Source: Pseudomonas sp. SCB32 (GTDB taxonomy: Bacteria > Pseudomonadota > Gammaproteobacteria > Pseudomonadales > Pseudomonadaceae). From it: a stretch of 64,000 bases of DNA. Shown here in pieces: positions 8,907 through 17,695 of this stretch; position 1 is the first letter of the stretch, and every line of letters starts with the position of its first letter. The notes below the pieces were generated by a model. The model was not told where the DNA came from. It did no database searches and worked only from the letters and a program-made list of their open reading frames with translations. The DNA is taken from positions 6,200,001 to 6,264,000 of the forward strand of contig NZ_CP045118.1 of assembly GCF_009189165.1 (NCBI RefSeq). The letters run 5' to 3'. Both the position numbers and the translations under genes were made by a program.

Positions 8907-9059
8907 GTGCCAGCCAAGTCGCTGCAGCAACGTTGGGCATACCAGGCTCATCGTACGGCCGCCGATACACCAATCGACGGCCATCTCCCCCGCGCATACC
9001 TGGCTGCAGCGACTGACTTTTTCTCCTGGGGCGGCCATCTGCGGATGGCCGCCCTTTTT
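8907..9059 (+). ncRNA. candidate structured small RNA with nested stems
   Basis: There is no coding potential, but the strand folds into nested helices. A 12-bp outer stem pairs 8917-8928 (AGTCGCTGCAGC) with 9003-9014. Inside it CCAGG (8942-8946) can pair with CCTGG (8999-9003, one base shared with the outer stem). Innermost is a hairpin 8957-8966 / 8973-8982 (GGCCG and CGAT arms with one internal mismatch). It ends in an 11-bp terminator stem (9029-9039 / 9044-9054) followed by five T. TATAGT at 8903-8908 could be a -10 box; a good -35 is not seen. No family name is recognised. Confidence 0.55.
9029..9059 (+). terminator. rho-independent terminator of the RNA candidate
   Basis: A perfect 11-bp stem GGGCGGCCATC / GATGGCCGCCC with a four-base loop is followed by TTTTT on the plus strand. 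No plus-strand protein gene precedes it within the window's neighbourhood. Confidence 0.8.
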
Positions 9060-9089
9060 CATGCCTCGAAGAAAACTCGGTGCTGCCAC

Positions 9090-9170
9090 GTAGGATGGGT
9101 AGAGCCTGCGAAACCCATCGATCCGATGCACCGAAACAGCATGGGTTTCGCTTCGCTCTACCCATCCTAC
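9090..9170. repeat. inverted repeat, GTAGGATGGGTAGAGC family
   Basis: GTAGGATGGGTAGAGC at the left is mirrored by GCTCTACCCATCCTAC at the right, and GCGAAACCCAT by ATGGGTTTCGC inside. The same element recurs at 32504-32583. It is an extragenic palindromic repeat typical of pseudomonad genomes. Confidence 0.8.
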
Positions 9171-9179
9171 GGGAAGCCG

Positions 9180-9884
9180 TCAGCGCGGCAGCGGGTACAG
9201 GCGCTCGTCGAACTGGTCCAGGCGCACGAACTCCAGCGGCTTGTCCTCGTCCAGGTGCTGCAGGCGGTCCTGGTACTGGCGCAGGAAGTCCACGCGCGCG
9301 TCGTTGCTGATGTAGGGCACGTGCCAGGCGATGAAGGGCGGCAGCACGGTCATTCCGGTGTAGGCCAGGGTGCCGCGCAGGATCGGCCGCAGCATGTCTT
9401 CCAGCGGGCCGTGGATGGCGCCTTCGCCGAACATGTGGTCGCGCCCGCCGAGGGTCACGGTGACCAGCGCCTTCTTGCCGGCCAGGCCGCCCTGGTCGTA
9501 GAAGCGCTTGCCGCCGTAGCAGATGCCCGAGACCAGCACGCGGTCGAACCAGCCCTTGAGGATGGCCGGCGCGGAGAACCAGTAGATCGGGAAGTTGAAG
9601 ATCACCAGGTCCGCCCAGAGCAACTTGTCCAGCTCGGCCTGGATGTCGGCGGCGATGGTCTTGGCCTTGGCGCCTTCGCGCTGCTCCAGGGCGTAGACCA
9701 GGTACTCGGGGTTGGCGCGGGCGCCGAAGTCGGCGGCGCTGGCCACCGGGTTCCAGTTCATCGCGTAGAGGTCGGAGACCTGCACCTCATGGCCCTGGCC
9801 ACGCAGGGTTTCTTCAGCGAGCTGATACAGCGCGGTGCTGAAGGATTGCGGCTCGTTATGGGCGTGGACGATCAGTACGTTCAT
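9180..9884 (-). CDS. NAD(P)H:quinone oxidoreductase, flavodoxin-like
   Basis: This 234-residue cytoplasmic flavoprotein has a flavodoxin-like fold. It begins NVLIVHAHNEPQSF and carries ADLVIFNFPIYWFSAPAILKGWFDRVL around residues 100-126 and TLGG near 150, as in the DT-diaphorase/MdaB family. The family reduces quinones by two electrons with FMN or FAD and NAD(P)H. ATG 9884 is chosen over upstream frames because of the CAGGAAT ribosome-binding site. By memory, PAO1 also has a quinone oxidoreductase next to aruH. A short GC-rich repeat separates it from the aldehyde dehydrogenase gene. Confidence 0.85.
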   Translation of the reverse strand: MNVLIVHAHNEPQSFSTALYQLAEETLRGQGHEVQVSDLYAMNWNPVASAADFGARANPEYLVYALEQREGAKAKTIAADIQAELDKLLWADLVIFNFPIYWFSAPAILKGWFDRVLVSGICYGGKRFYDQGGLAGKKALVTVTLGGRDHMFGEGAIHGPLEDMLRPILRGTLAYTGMTVLPPFIAWHVPYISNDARVDFLRQYQDRLQHLDEDKPLEFVRLDQFDERLYPLPR

Positions 9885-9918
9885 GTGGATTCCTGACAAG
9901 TCGGTGAGCGGAACTGCA

Positions 9919-9951
9919 CTCACCCCAGCCCTCTCCCCGAGGAAGAGGGGG
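9919..9951. repeat. short palindromic repeat, CTCACCCCAGCCCTCTCCC family
   Basis: CTCACCCCAGCCCTCTCCCC followed by a partial complement (GAGGAAGAGGGGG) lies between two genes of one operon. Relatives occur at 16481-16508, 32620-32652 and 60879-60912. Confidence 0.6.
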
Positions 9952-9956
9952 TCTGT

Positions 9957-11375
9957 TTAAAGCTGGATGGCCTTGAGCTCGACGAATTCGTGCAAGCCCT
10001 GCTCGCCCCATTCGCGGCCGTTGCCGGACTGCTTGTAGCCGCCGAACGGCGCACGGTAGTTGAAGGCGCCGCCGTTGACAAAGGATTGGCCGGCGCGCAT
10101 CTGCCGGGCGAGTTTCAGGCCCTGCTCGCGGTCGCCCGCCCACACGGCGCTGGACAGGCCGAAGGGCGAATCGTTGGCGATCTGCAGCGCCTCGGCCTCA
10201 TCGGCATAGGGAATCAGGCAGAGCACCGGGCCGAAGATTTCCTCGCGGGCGATGCGCATCTGGTTGTTCACGCCAGCGAAGATGGTCGGCTGCACGTAGT
10301 GGCCGCGCTCCAGATGCGCGGGACGCTCGGCGCCACCGCACACCAGCTGCGCGCCCTCCTCCTGGCCGACGCGGATGTAGTCGAGCACGGTGCGGCGCTG
10401 GCCAGCCGAGCACATGGGGCCGAGGAAGCTGTCGGCGTCCAGCGGGTCACCCATCTTCAGCGAGAGGGCCTCAGTGCGGGCGATTTCCACGGCTTCGTCA
10501 TAGCGGCTGGCGGGCAGCAGCATGCGGGTCAGCGCGGTGCAGGTCTGTCCGGAGTTGATCATCACGTCCTGCACGCCATGGCGCACGGCGGCGGCCAGGT
10601 CGGCATCGGCGGTGATCAGGAAGGGCGACTTGCCGCCCAGCTCCAGGCACACGCGCTTGACCGTCGGCGCCGCGGCTTCTGAGACCTTGACGCCCGCACC
10701 GGTGGAACCGGTGAAGGACACCATGTCCACGTCCGGATGCCGCGCCAGGGCTTCGCCGACCTTGGAGCCGGGGCCGCTGACCAGGTTGAATACGCCGGCC
10801 GGCAGGCCGATGGCGTGGACCATGTCGGCCAGCAGGAAGGCGTGCAGCGGAGTGTCCTGGCTGGGCTTCACCACCATGGTGCAGCCGGCGGCCAGGGCCG
10901 GGGCGAGCTTGCCGATCATCTGGTGCAACGGGTAGTTCCAGGGGTTGATGAAAGCGCAGACACCCACCGCTTCCTTCACGATCAGCGAGTTGCCGACCTC
11001 GCGCACTTCGTCCATGTGCGCGGCCATCTCGGCGTAGCTCTCCAGGCCCTCGATCGGCCCGTCGACCTGCACCATGCGGCACCACTGCACCGGCATGCCC
11101 AGCTCGGCGGTGATCAGCGCGGCCATCTCGTCGGCGCGGCTCTTCAGTTGCTCGGCCAGCGCGCGGATGTAGCCGGCGCGCACGTGAGACGGCGTCTGCG
11201 ACCAGGCCGGGAAGGCGCGGCGCGCGGCGTCCACCGCGCGGTTCACGTCGGCTTCGCCGCCCAGCGGCACGCGGCCGACGCATTCCTCGGTGGCCGGGTT
11301 CTGCACCTCGGCCAGGCCTTGTCCTTGCGGCGCCACCCAGGCGCCGTCGATGTAGAGCTGCGTACGGTCATGCAT
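9957..11375 (-). CDS. NAD(P)+-dependent aldehyde dehydrogenase
   Basis: This 472-residue class I/II aldehyde dehydrogenase has INPWNYPLHQ near residue 138, the coenzyme-binding FTGSTGAG near 222, the general base in CLELGGKSPF near 245, catalytic Cys279 in NSGQTCTALTR, and EEIFGPVLCLIPY near 375. It sits directly after aruH, whose stop it overlaps by eight bases. The natural inference is therefore oxidation of 4-guanidinobutyraldehyde, the product of AruI, to 4-guanidinobutyrate. Other aldehydes cannot be excluded from sequence. In PAO1, as I recall, this step is done by an unlinked enzyme. Confidence 0.88.
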   Translation of the reverse strand: MHDRTQLYIDGAWVAPQGQGLAEVQNPATEECVGRVPLGGEADVNRAVDAARRAFPAWSQTPSHVRAGYIRALAEQLKSRADEMAALITAELGMPVQWCRMVQVDGPIEGLESYAEMAAHMDEVREVGNSLIVKEAVGVCAFINPWNYPLHQMIGKLAPALAAGCTMVVKPSQDTPLHAFLLADMVHAIGLPAGVFNLVSGPGSKVGEALARHPDVDMVSFTGSTGAGVKVSEAAAPTVKRVCLELGGKSPFLITADADLAAAVRHGVQDVMINSGQTCTALTRMLLPASRYDEAVEIARTEALSLKMGDPLDADSFLGPMCSAGQRRTVLDYIRVGQEEGAQLVCGGAERPAHLERGHYVQPTIFAGVNNQMRIAREEIFGPVLCLIPYADEAEALQIANDSPFGLSSAVWAGDREQGLKLARQMRAGQSFVNGGAFNYRAPFGGYKQSGNGREWGEQGLHEFVELKAIQL

Positions 11376-12558
11376 AGCGCTTTTCCTTCAGCAGTTCGGC
11401 GGCGCACAGGGCGATGCGGCGACAGGCTTCGCGCAGCGGCTCGGCACCGAGCACCAGGCCCAGGCGGATGTGCCCGGCGGCGCTGGGGCCGAAGGCTTCG
11501 CCGGCCAGCACGGAGACGCCGTGGCGGTCCAGCAGCAGGTTGGAGAAGTCCTGGGCGGAGAGTCCGGTGGCACGGATATCCACCATCACGAACATGCCGC
11601 CGTCCGGACGCAGGGCGCGCACGCCGACACAATCGGCGAGGCAGTCGATCACCAGGTCGCGGCGCTGGCGGTAGGCCTCGCGCATGGCTTCGAGTTCCGG
11701 CAGCTTGGCTTCCAGCGCGGTGCAGGCGGCGTCCTGGATGAAGTCCGGCGAGCCGTAGAGCATGCACAGGGCGAGGTTTTCCAGGTGCGCGCAGAGTTCC
11801 TGCGGGCCAACCACCCAGCCGACTCGCCAGCCGGTCATGGCGTGGGATTTCGACAGGCTGTTGAGGGTCGCGGTGCGCTCGGCCATGCCCGGCAGGCTGG
11901 CGGGGCTGATGTGTTCGCCGTCGAACAGCAGCTCGCTGTAGACCTCGTCGGAAATCATCCACAGGTCATGGGCGACGCACAGCTCGGCCAGCGCTTCCCA
12001 GGTGGCGCGCGGCAGGCTGGCGCCGGAGGGGTTGTGCGGGCTGTTGATGGCCAGCGCGCGGGTACGCGGGGTGATCAGCGCGGCGACGTCCTCGGCCTGC
12101 ACGCGGAAGCCGTGCTCGGAACGCACCGACACCGGGATGACCTTGGCGCCACAGGCACCGAACACCGCTTCGTAGGTGACGTACATCGGTTCGGCGACGA
12201 TCACCTCGTCGCCCGGGTTGAGCACGCACTGCGCCACGGCATAGAGCGCGCACTGGGCGCCGGCCAGCACCACCACGTCGTCAGCAGTCACTGCTTGGCC
12301 GCTGCGCTGGGTGTGACGGCGGGCGATGGCCTCGCGCAGCGAGCGCTTGCCGCGTACGTCGGCGTAATGGGTGTTGCCGGCCAACAGGCTGTCGATGGCC
12401 GACTGCACGATGGGTACCGGGGTGTCGAAGTCCGGGTCGCCCACCGACAGCAGGAGGATGTCGTCGCCCTTCTCCATGCGCGCCAGGGCGCGGTAGTGAA
12501 TGTCCCAGGCGGCGGCGCCGTCGCCGGCGATGCGTTGGGTGAAGTTGGAATAGCGCAT
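11368..12558 (-). CDS. aruH: arginine:pyruvate transaminase AruH
   Basis: This is a 396-residue fold-type I PLP aminotransferase. The N-terminus holds LLLSVGDPDFDTP; the Asn-Pro block INSPHNPSG is near residue 170, Asp of DLWMISDEVYSEL near 204, the Schiff-base Lys237 in LNSLSKSHAMTGWRVGW, and a C-terminal Arg in GHIRLGLV. ATG 12558 follows AAGGAGATTCCC. Assignment to AruH (L-arginine plus pyruvate to 2-ketoarginine plus alanine) rests on the adjacent aruI-like decarboxylase and the aruRS-like regulators; by fold alone it could be another class I transaminase. Confidence 0.85.
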   Translation of the reverse strand: MRYSNFTQRIAGDGAAAWDIHYRALARMEKGDDILLLSVGDPDFDTPVPIVQSAIDSLLAGNTHYADVRGKRSLREAIARRHTQRSGQAVTADDVVVLAGAQCALYAVAQCVLNPGDEVIVAEPMYVTYEAVFGACGAKVIPVSVRSEHGFRVQAEDVAALITPRTRALAINSPHNPSGASLPRATWEALAELCVAHDLWMISDEVYSELLFDGEHISPASLPGMAERTATLNSLSKSHAMTGWRVGWVVGPQELCAHLENLALCMLYGSPDFIQDAACTALEAKLPELEAMREAYRQRRDLVIDCLADCVGVRALRPDGGMFVMVDIRATGLSAQDFSNLLLDRHGVSVLAGEAFGPSAAGHIRLGLVLGAEPLREACRRIALCAAELLKEKRYA

Positions 12559-12655
12559 GGGAATCTCCTTGGAGCCTGCCTGTACGGGTGGCGGCAGGCT
12601 CGGAATGCTCAGTGACCACGCCGGGGCCCGCACGGCCCCGGCCGGTACGACGGAC

Positions 12656-14266
12656 CTACTTGGCGCAGGCGTGTTTCAGCTCGATCAAGGTCACGCCCGG
12701 ATGGGCGAAGCCGGCGCGCAGGTCGCGCTCCAGCTCGTCCAGGCTCTGCGGTTCGCGCATCTCGCAGCCGTAGGCGCGGCCGAGCAGGGCGAAGTCCGGG
12801 TTGCGCGGCAGGACGCCGATGGGCTCGATGTCCAGGCCGATCATGTCGTCGCGGATCTGCCCCAGCGCATCGTTGTTCCACAGCAGCACCACCAGCGGGC
12901 TGTCCAGTTCCTCGGTGGCGGTCGCCAGTTCCTGGGCGGTGTAGAGGAAGCCGCCGTCGCCAACCAGCACCAGGCCCGGACGCTCCGGCGCGCCGAACTT
13001 GGCGCCGATGCCGGCGGGCACGCCGTAGCCGAGGGTGCCGTAGCCGGTGGGGTGCAGCCAGCCGCGCGGCGCCTTGCTCGGGTACAGGTAGTTGGCGGTG
13101 TAGGCCAGCTGGGTCATGTCGCTGGCGATGAAGGCGTTATCCGGCAGCACCTTGGCGATGCGCTCGAGGATCGACTTGTGGATCAGTTGCAGCGGCGCGT
13201 GGCCGGCGTCGATCTGCGCGCGCAGTTCGGCGATGCGCGACTGCGATTGGGCGGCATCGCGGGTGGCGCTCGGCAATGCGGCGAGCAGCGCTTCGGCGGT
13301 GGCCTTGGAATCGCCCAGCAGCGCCACGGCGCTCGGGTAGAAGTCATTGAACTTGCGCGAGTCGACGTCGACGCGGATTACCTCGCCGGTCAGCGGCAGG
13401 CGCTCGCGCCAGTAGTCGGTATCGGCCATTTCGGTGCCGATGGCGAGCACCACGTCGGCCTCGGCGATCATGTCCCAACCGGCCTGGGTGCACAGGGTGG
13501 CGCCCGCGGCGAGCGGCGCTTCCGGCGCCAGCAGGCCCTTGCCGGCGACGCTGGTGAACAGCGGCGCGGCCAGGCGTTCGCTCAGCGCGGCCAGTGCGTC
13601 GGCGGCATGCAGCGCGCCGCCGCCGGCGATGATCATCGGGCGCTTGGCGGCCTGGAGTTTATCCACAGCCTGCTTCAGCGCATCGGCGGCAGGCTGGCCA
13701 CGGCCGGCACGGCGCACCACTTCGTTGGTCCAGTCGCGGGCGACCGGGTTGGCGAGCACGTCCAGCGGCACCGAGATGTGCACCGGGCGCGGGCGCTCGC
13801 TGTCGAACACGGCGTAGGCACGGGCGATCAGTTCGGGCAGGTCTTCGGCGCTCAGGGCGACGGCCGAGAACGCGGTGATCGGCGCGGTCATGGCGCGCTG
13901 GTCCTGGGTCTCGTGCAGGCAGCCCCAGCCCTTGCCCAGGCTGGCGGTGTGGTTGACGCTGGAAATCACCAGCATCGGAATGGAGTCGGCGTAGGCCTGG
14001 CCGATGGCGGTGGCGGCGTTGGTCACCCCCGGGCCGGTGATGATGAAGGCCACGCCGGGCTTGCCGCTGACGCGCGCATAGCCGTCGGCCATGAAGCCGG
14101 CGCCCTGCTCGTGGCGGGTCAGCACGTGGCGGATGCCGCTGCCGGGCAGGCCGCGGTAGAGCTCCAGGGTGTGTACGCCGGGAATGCCGAATACGGTGTC
14201 GACGCCGTAGTTGGCCAGCAGGCGGACCAGGGCCTGGCCGCCGGTGAGGTTCTTGTTGTTCTGCAT
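12656..14266 (-). CDS. aruI: 2-ketoarginine decarboxylase AruI (ThDP enzyme)
   Basis: This is a 536-residue thiamine-diphosphate enzyme of the acetolactate synthase superfamily. The pyrimidine domain has catalytic Glu53 in TRHEQGAGFMADGYAR, a central domain follows, and the C-terminal domain has the metal/pyrophosphate motif VGDGGFLYTAQEL ending in WNNDALGQI. It would decarboxylate 5-guanidino-2-oxopentanoate to 4-guanidinobutyraldehyde. The start at 14266 is preferred to the GTG two codons upstream because GAGGAG sits at correct spacing. It lies immediately upstream of aruH on the same strand. A generic acetolactate-synthase-like role is the alternative. Confidence 0.85.
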   Translation of the reverse strand: MQNNKNLTGGQALVRLLANYGVDTVFGIPGVHTLELYRGLPGSGIRHVLTRHEQGAGFMADGYARVSGKPGVAFIITGPGVTNAATAIGQAYADSIPMLVISSVNHTASLGKGWGCLHETQDQRAMTAPITAFSAVALSAEDLPELIARAYAVFDSERPRPVHISVPLDVLANPVARDWTNEVVRRAGRGQPAADALKQAVDKLQAAKRPMIIAGGGALHAADALAALSERLAAPLFTSVAGKGLLAPEAPLAAGATLCTQAGWDMIAEADVVLAIGTEMADTDYWRERLPLTGEVIRVDVDSRKFNDFYPSAVALLGDSKATAEALLAALPSATRDAAQSQSRIAELRAQIDAGHAPLQLIHKSILERIAKVLPDNAFIASDMTQLAYTANYLYPSKAPRGWLHPTGYGTLGYGVPAGIGAKFGAPERPGLVLVGDGGFLYTAQELATATEELDSPLVVLLWNNDALGQIRDDMIGLDIEPIGVLPRNPDFALLGRAYGCEMREPQSLDELERDLRAGFAHPGVTLIELKHACAK

Positions 14267-14289
14267 GTTCACTCCTCGAAGTGTTTTTT

Positions 14290-14355
14290 GTAGGAGCGAG
14301 CTTGCTCGCGAACAAATCCCGCTGCGGGGCTGTTCGCGAGCAAGCTCGCTCCTAC
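14290..14355. repeat. REP-type inverted repeat between aruI and the CoA ligase gene
   Basis: GTAGGAGCGAGCTTGCTCGC is mirrored by GCGAGCAAGCTCGCTCCTAC, with a CCCGCTGCGGGG core hairpin. It is a classic paired pseudomonad REP sequence. It sits between two same-strand genes of an operon and could stabilise or end part of the transcript. Confidence 0.85.
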
Positions 14356-14363
14356 AGGTACGG

Positions 14364-16451
14364 TCATTCGGCGACGCGAATCAGCGCATCCACCGCCACG
14401 GCGCCTTCGGCGTCCGCCAGCAGCGGGTTCACATCCAGTTCCAGCAGGTTGTCCACATGCTCGCAGGCGTAGTCGGCCACTGCGCGCACGGCTTCCACCA
14501 GCGCCTCCAGGTTCACCGCCGGGCGACCACGGAAGCCGGTGAGCAGCGGCGCGCTGCGCAGGCTCAGCAGGGCATCACGAATCGCCGCGTCGGTGGTCGG
14601 CAGCAGCAGGCTGCGGCTGTCCTTGAGCAGTTCGACGAGGATGCCGCCGGCACCCAGCACCAGCGCCAGGCCGAAGCCGTTCTCGCGCTTGATGCCGACG
14701 ATCAGCTCGGCCAGCGGCGGATTCGCCATGCTCTCCAGCAACACCTGGTCGAAGGGCACATCCGGCGCATGGCGGGCGATGTTTTCGCGCATGTCGAACA
14801 GCGCGGCTTCCAGCGCCGCCTCGTTGCGCAGGTTGAGCGCCACGCCGCCGGCCTCGGTCTTGTGCGGCAGCTGCGCGCTGACCACTTTCAGCGCCAGCGG
14901 GAAGCCGACGTCGGTGGCCGCCTCGCGGGCCTGGGTCGGCGTGCTCAGGGCTGCGCGCGGCAGCGGCAGGCCGAAGGGTTTCAGCGCCTGCTTGGAATTC
15001 CACTCGTCCAGCAGGCGGCCTTCGCCGTCGATGGCCTGCGGGCAGAGCGGCACCAGGGCGGCTTCGCCACGGGCCAGCAGTGCTTCGCGACGCTGGCGGT
15101 AATGGGCGATGCGGCCCCAGGCGGCGAGACCGTCTTCCACGCCTTGCAGCGCGGCGACGCCATGGGAGTGCAGCAGTTCGCGGGCATGCTTGGGCAGCAG
15201 CTCCGGCAATGCCGAGGCGATGAAACCGACCTTGCCGTGACGTTCCAGCGCAGCGCAGTACAGCTCCAGCAGCAGGTCGCACTGCGGGCGTTCGCCGGTT
15301 TCTTCGCCGGGATAGTCGAGCACCAGCAGGGCGGCATCGGCTTCGGTCTGCAGGGCGCTGTCGAGCATGCGCTGCAGTGCCGGGCCGTCGCCCCAGATGG
15401 CGGTGGTGAAGTCCAGCGGGTTGGCGATGTTGGCGTAGTCCGGCAGCACCTGGGCCAGCTCGGTGCGCTGGGCGTCGACCAGCTTGGGCAGGGCCAGGCC
15501 GTTGCGTTCGGCGTAGTCGGCGATCAGCCCGGCGTCGCCGCCGGAGCAGGCCAGCGCGGCCAGGCTCGGGCCGGCCGGCAGGTTGCCGCAGGCGGCAGCC
15601 TTGAGGGTTTCGATGAAGCTCACCGGGCCGCTGACGCGGATCACCCCAAGGCGGTCGAACAGCGCGTCGTACAGCGCATCGGAGCCGGCCAGGGAGCTGG
15701 TATGGCTGAGCGCGAGCTCGGCGCCGATCTCGGACACGCCGGTCTTCAGGGCGATCACCGGGATGCCTTTCTGCAGCGCCTTGAACGCGGCGCGGGCGAA
15801 GCCGGGGACGTTCTTCAGGCCTTCCAGGTGCAGGCCGATGGCGGTAACGCGCGGCTCGTCGAGCAGCACGTCCATCAGTTCGGCCACGCCCAGCTGCGCC
15901 TGGTTGCCCACCGAGGCCATGTAGGCGATCGGCAGCGAACGGTCGCTCATCGACAGGTTGTAGGCGAAGTTGCCGCTCTGGGTCAGCACCGCCACGCCCT
16001 TCTCCACCAGGTGCCCGCCGTGGGCCACCGGCCACAGCGCTGCGCCGTGCAGGTAGTCGAGCAGGCCATAGCAGTTGGGGCCGAGCAGGGCCATGTCGCC
16101 GGCGCTGGCGAGCAGGCGGCGCTGCAGCGCTTCGCCTTCCTCGCCGGTTTCGGCGAAGCCGGAGGCGTAGCAGATGGCACCGCCAGCGCCCTTGGCGGCC
16201 AGTTCAGCCACGGCCTGCACGGTCAGGTCGCGGTTGGTGGCGATGAACACCGCGTCCGGGCCTTCGGGCAGTTCGGCGATGCTGCGTACGCAGTGCACGC
16301 CTTCGAGTTCGTCGTATTGCGGGTTGACCAGCCACATCTGGCCGGCGAAGCCGCCTTCGGCGCAGCGCTTGAGGGCGCGCGCCATGCTGCGGCCGCCGAT
16401 GAAGGCCAGGTGCCGGGGCGCCAGCAGGCGCTGGAGGTTTTCTCTTTTCAT
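14364..16451 (-). CDS. ADP-forming-type acyl-CoA synthetase (acetate--CoA ligase family)
   Basis: This is a 695-residue fusion of a CoA-binding Rossmann domain (HLAFIGGRSMARALKRC at 14-30, GPNCYGLLD near 123), a flavodoxin-like succinyl-CoA-ligase domain (residues about 150-450, with LALSHTSSLAG and FTTAIWGDGPAL), and an ATP-grasp domain (about 480-695, with FPLALKVVSAQLPHKTEAGGVALNL and ELDVNPLLA). The family makes acyl-CoA from acid, CoA and ATP via a phosphohistidine. It lies in the aru cluster next to acyl-CoA dehydrogenase and enoyl-CoA hydratase genes, so a 4-guanidinobutyrate-type substrate is plausible but unproven. Confidence 0.85.
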   Translation of the reverse strand: MKRENLQRLLAPRHLAFIGGRSMARALKRCAEGGFAGQMWLVNPQYDELEGVHCVRSIAELPEGPDAVFIATNRDLTVQAVAELAAKGAGGAICYASGFAETGEEGEALQRRLLASAGDMALLGPNCYGLLDYLHGAALWPVAHGGHLVEKGVAVLTQSGNFAYNLSMSDRSLPIAYMASVGNQAQLGVAELMDVLLDEPRVTAIGLHLEGLKNVPGFARAAFKALQKGIPVIALKTGVSEIGAELALSHTSSLAGSDALYDALFDRLGVIRVSGPVSFIETLKAAACGNLPAGPSLAALACSGGDAGLIADYAERNGLALPKLVDAQRTELAQVLPDYANIANPLDFTTAIWGDGPALQRMLDSALQTEADAALLVLDYPGEETGERPQCDLLLELYCAALERHGKVGFIASALPELLPKHARELLHSHGVAALQGVEDGLAAWGRIAHYRQRREALLARGEAALVPLCPQAIDGEGRLLDEWNSKQALKPFGLPLPRAALSTPTQAREAATDVGFPLALKVVSAQLPHKTEAGGVALNLRNEAALEAALFDMRENIARHAPDVPFDQVLLESMANPPLAELIVGIKRENGFGLALVLGAGGILVELLKDSRSLLLPTTDAAIRDALLSLRSAPLLTGFRGRPAVNLEALVEAVRAVADYACEHVDNLLELDVNPLLADAEGAVAVDALIRVAE

Positions 16452-16480
16452 GTCAGGTCTCGACAGTGTGTATCCCTCGG

Positions 16481-16508
16481 CCAGCCCCTCTCCCCGCGGG
16501 AGAGGGGG
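16481..16508. repeat. short palindromic repeat, CCCCTCTCCC family
   Basis: CAGCCCCTCTCCCCGCGGG followed by AGAGGGGGGA gives a GC-rich stem in the gap between the acyl-CoA dehydrogenase and CoA-ligase genes. It is related to the copies at 9919, 32620 and 60879. Confidence 0.6.
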
Positions 16509-16517
16509 GACGCAGGA

Positions 16518-17678
16518 TCAGCGCAGCAGCGGGCGCAGCAGTTCGCGGGAAATGATGTGGCGCTGGATTTCCGAGGTGCCTTCCCAGATGCGCTCGATAC
16601 GGGCGTTACGCCAGATGCGCTCCACCGGACCCTCGTCCATCAGGCCCATGCCACCGAAGATCTGCACGGTCTCGTCGGCCACCTTGCCCAGCACTTCGCT
16701 GGCGAACAGCTTGGCCATGCCGGCCTCGCCGTCGGTCATGCTGCCGCGGTCCATTTTCCAGGCGGTGTGCAGGGTCATCAGCTCGGCGGCGCGAATCTGC
16801 GTGGCCATGTCGGCGAGCTTGAAGGAGATGCCCTGGTAGCTGCCGATGGCCGCACCGAACTGCTTGCGGTCGGCCGACCACTGCAGCGCCAGATCCATCG
16901 CCCGCTGGGCCTGGCCGACGCAGTTGGCGGCAACCATCACGCGGCCGGCGGTAAGCCAGGCGTTGGCCACTTCCCAGCCTTTGTCGACTTCGCCCAGGAC
17001 CTGGGAGGCCGGTACGCGGCAGTCGTCGAAGAAGATTTCGTAGGTGTGGTAGCCCTTGTTGCTCACGCATTTCGGGCCACGGCGCACGGTCATGCCGGCG
17101 GTGCCCTTGTCCACCAGGAAGGCGGTCACGGCGTTGCGCTTCTTGCCATTGCGCTCGAAGGTATCGGTCACCGCGAAGACGATGGCGAAGTCGGCGTGGC
17201 CGGCGTGGCTGATGAAGTGCTTGGAGCCGTTGATCACGAAGTCCTCGCCGTCACGCACGGCGCGGGTCTTGATCGAGTTGGCGTCGGAACCGGCGCCCGG
17301 CTCGGTGAGGGCGAAGCAGTCGATCTTCTCGCCCTGCACCACCGGCAGCAGGTAGTCCTGGATCTGCTGGCCCTTGCAGGCCATGAGGATCTTCGAGGGA
17401 CGCGCGACGAACACGTGCAGCGCCCAGGAGACCTTGGACAGCTCGCGCTCGACCAGTGCCTGGGACAGGTAATCGAGGCCGCCGCCGCCCACTTCCTCGG
17501 GCATGTTGAAGGCGTAGAAGCCGGCCGCCAGGGCCTTGCCGCGAATCTGTGCGGCCAGCTCCGGGGACACCGCGTCGGCGCGGTCCACTTCTTCTTCGTA
17601 GGGCAGCAACTCTTTCTCGACGAAGGCCTTGACCGCTTCGACGAGCATTTCCTGTTCTTGAGTCAGTTGGAAATCCAT
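16518..17678 (-). CDS. acyl-CoA dehydrogenase
   Basis: This 386-residue flavoenzyme has the canonical order: an N-terminal helical domain, the FAD/substrate loop CFALTEPGAGSDANSI near 128-143, the FVINGSKHFISHAGHAD beta domain near 155-171, and a C-terminal helical domain with QIFGGMGLMDEGPVERIWR and the catalytic-base region IWEGTSEIQRHII near 365. It introduces a 2,3-double bond into a short-chain acyl-CoA and passes electrons to ETF. ATG 17678 follows AGGTG at good spacing; a GTG lies one codon upstream. It is 17 bp downstream of the enoyl-CoA hydratase gene. Confidence 0.9.
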   Translation of the reverse strand: MDFQLTQEQEMLVEAVKAFVEKELLPYEEEVDRADAVSPELAAQIRGKALAAGFYAFNMPEEVGGGGLDYLSQALVERELSKVSWALHVFVARPSKILMACKGQQIQDYLLPVVQGEKIDCFALTEPGAGSDANSIKTRAVRDGEDFVINGSKHFISHAGHADFAIVFAVTDTFERNGKKRNAVTAFLVDKGTAGMTVRRGPKCVSNKGYHTYEIFFDDCRVPASQVLGEVDKGWEVANAWLTAGRVMVAANCVGQAQRAMDLALQWSADRKQFGAAIGSYQGISFKLADMATQIRAAELMTLHTAWKMDRGSMTDGEAGMAKLFASEVLGKVADETVQIFGGMGLMDEGPVERIWRNARIERIWEGTSEIQRHIISRELLRPLLR

Positions 17679-17695
17679 CACATCACCTGCAGCCG

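Noticed and set aside
8893..8908. TTGTTA and TATAGT as a promoter pair for the RNA candidate
   Set aside because: The two boxes are only about five bases apart, too close for sigma-70; only the TATAGT is kept as a possible -10.
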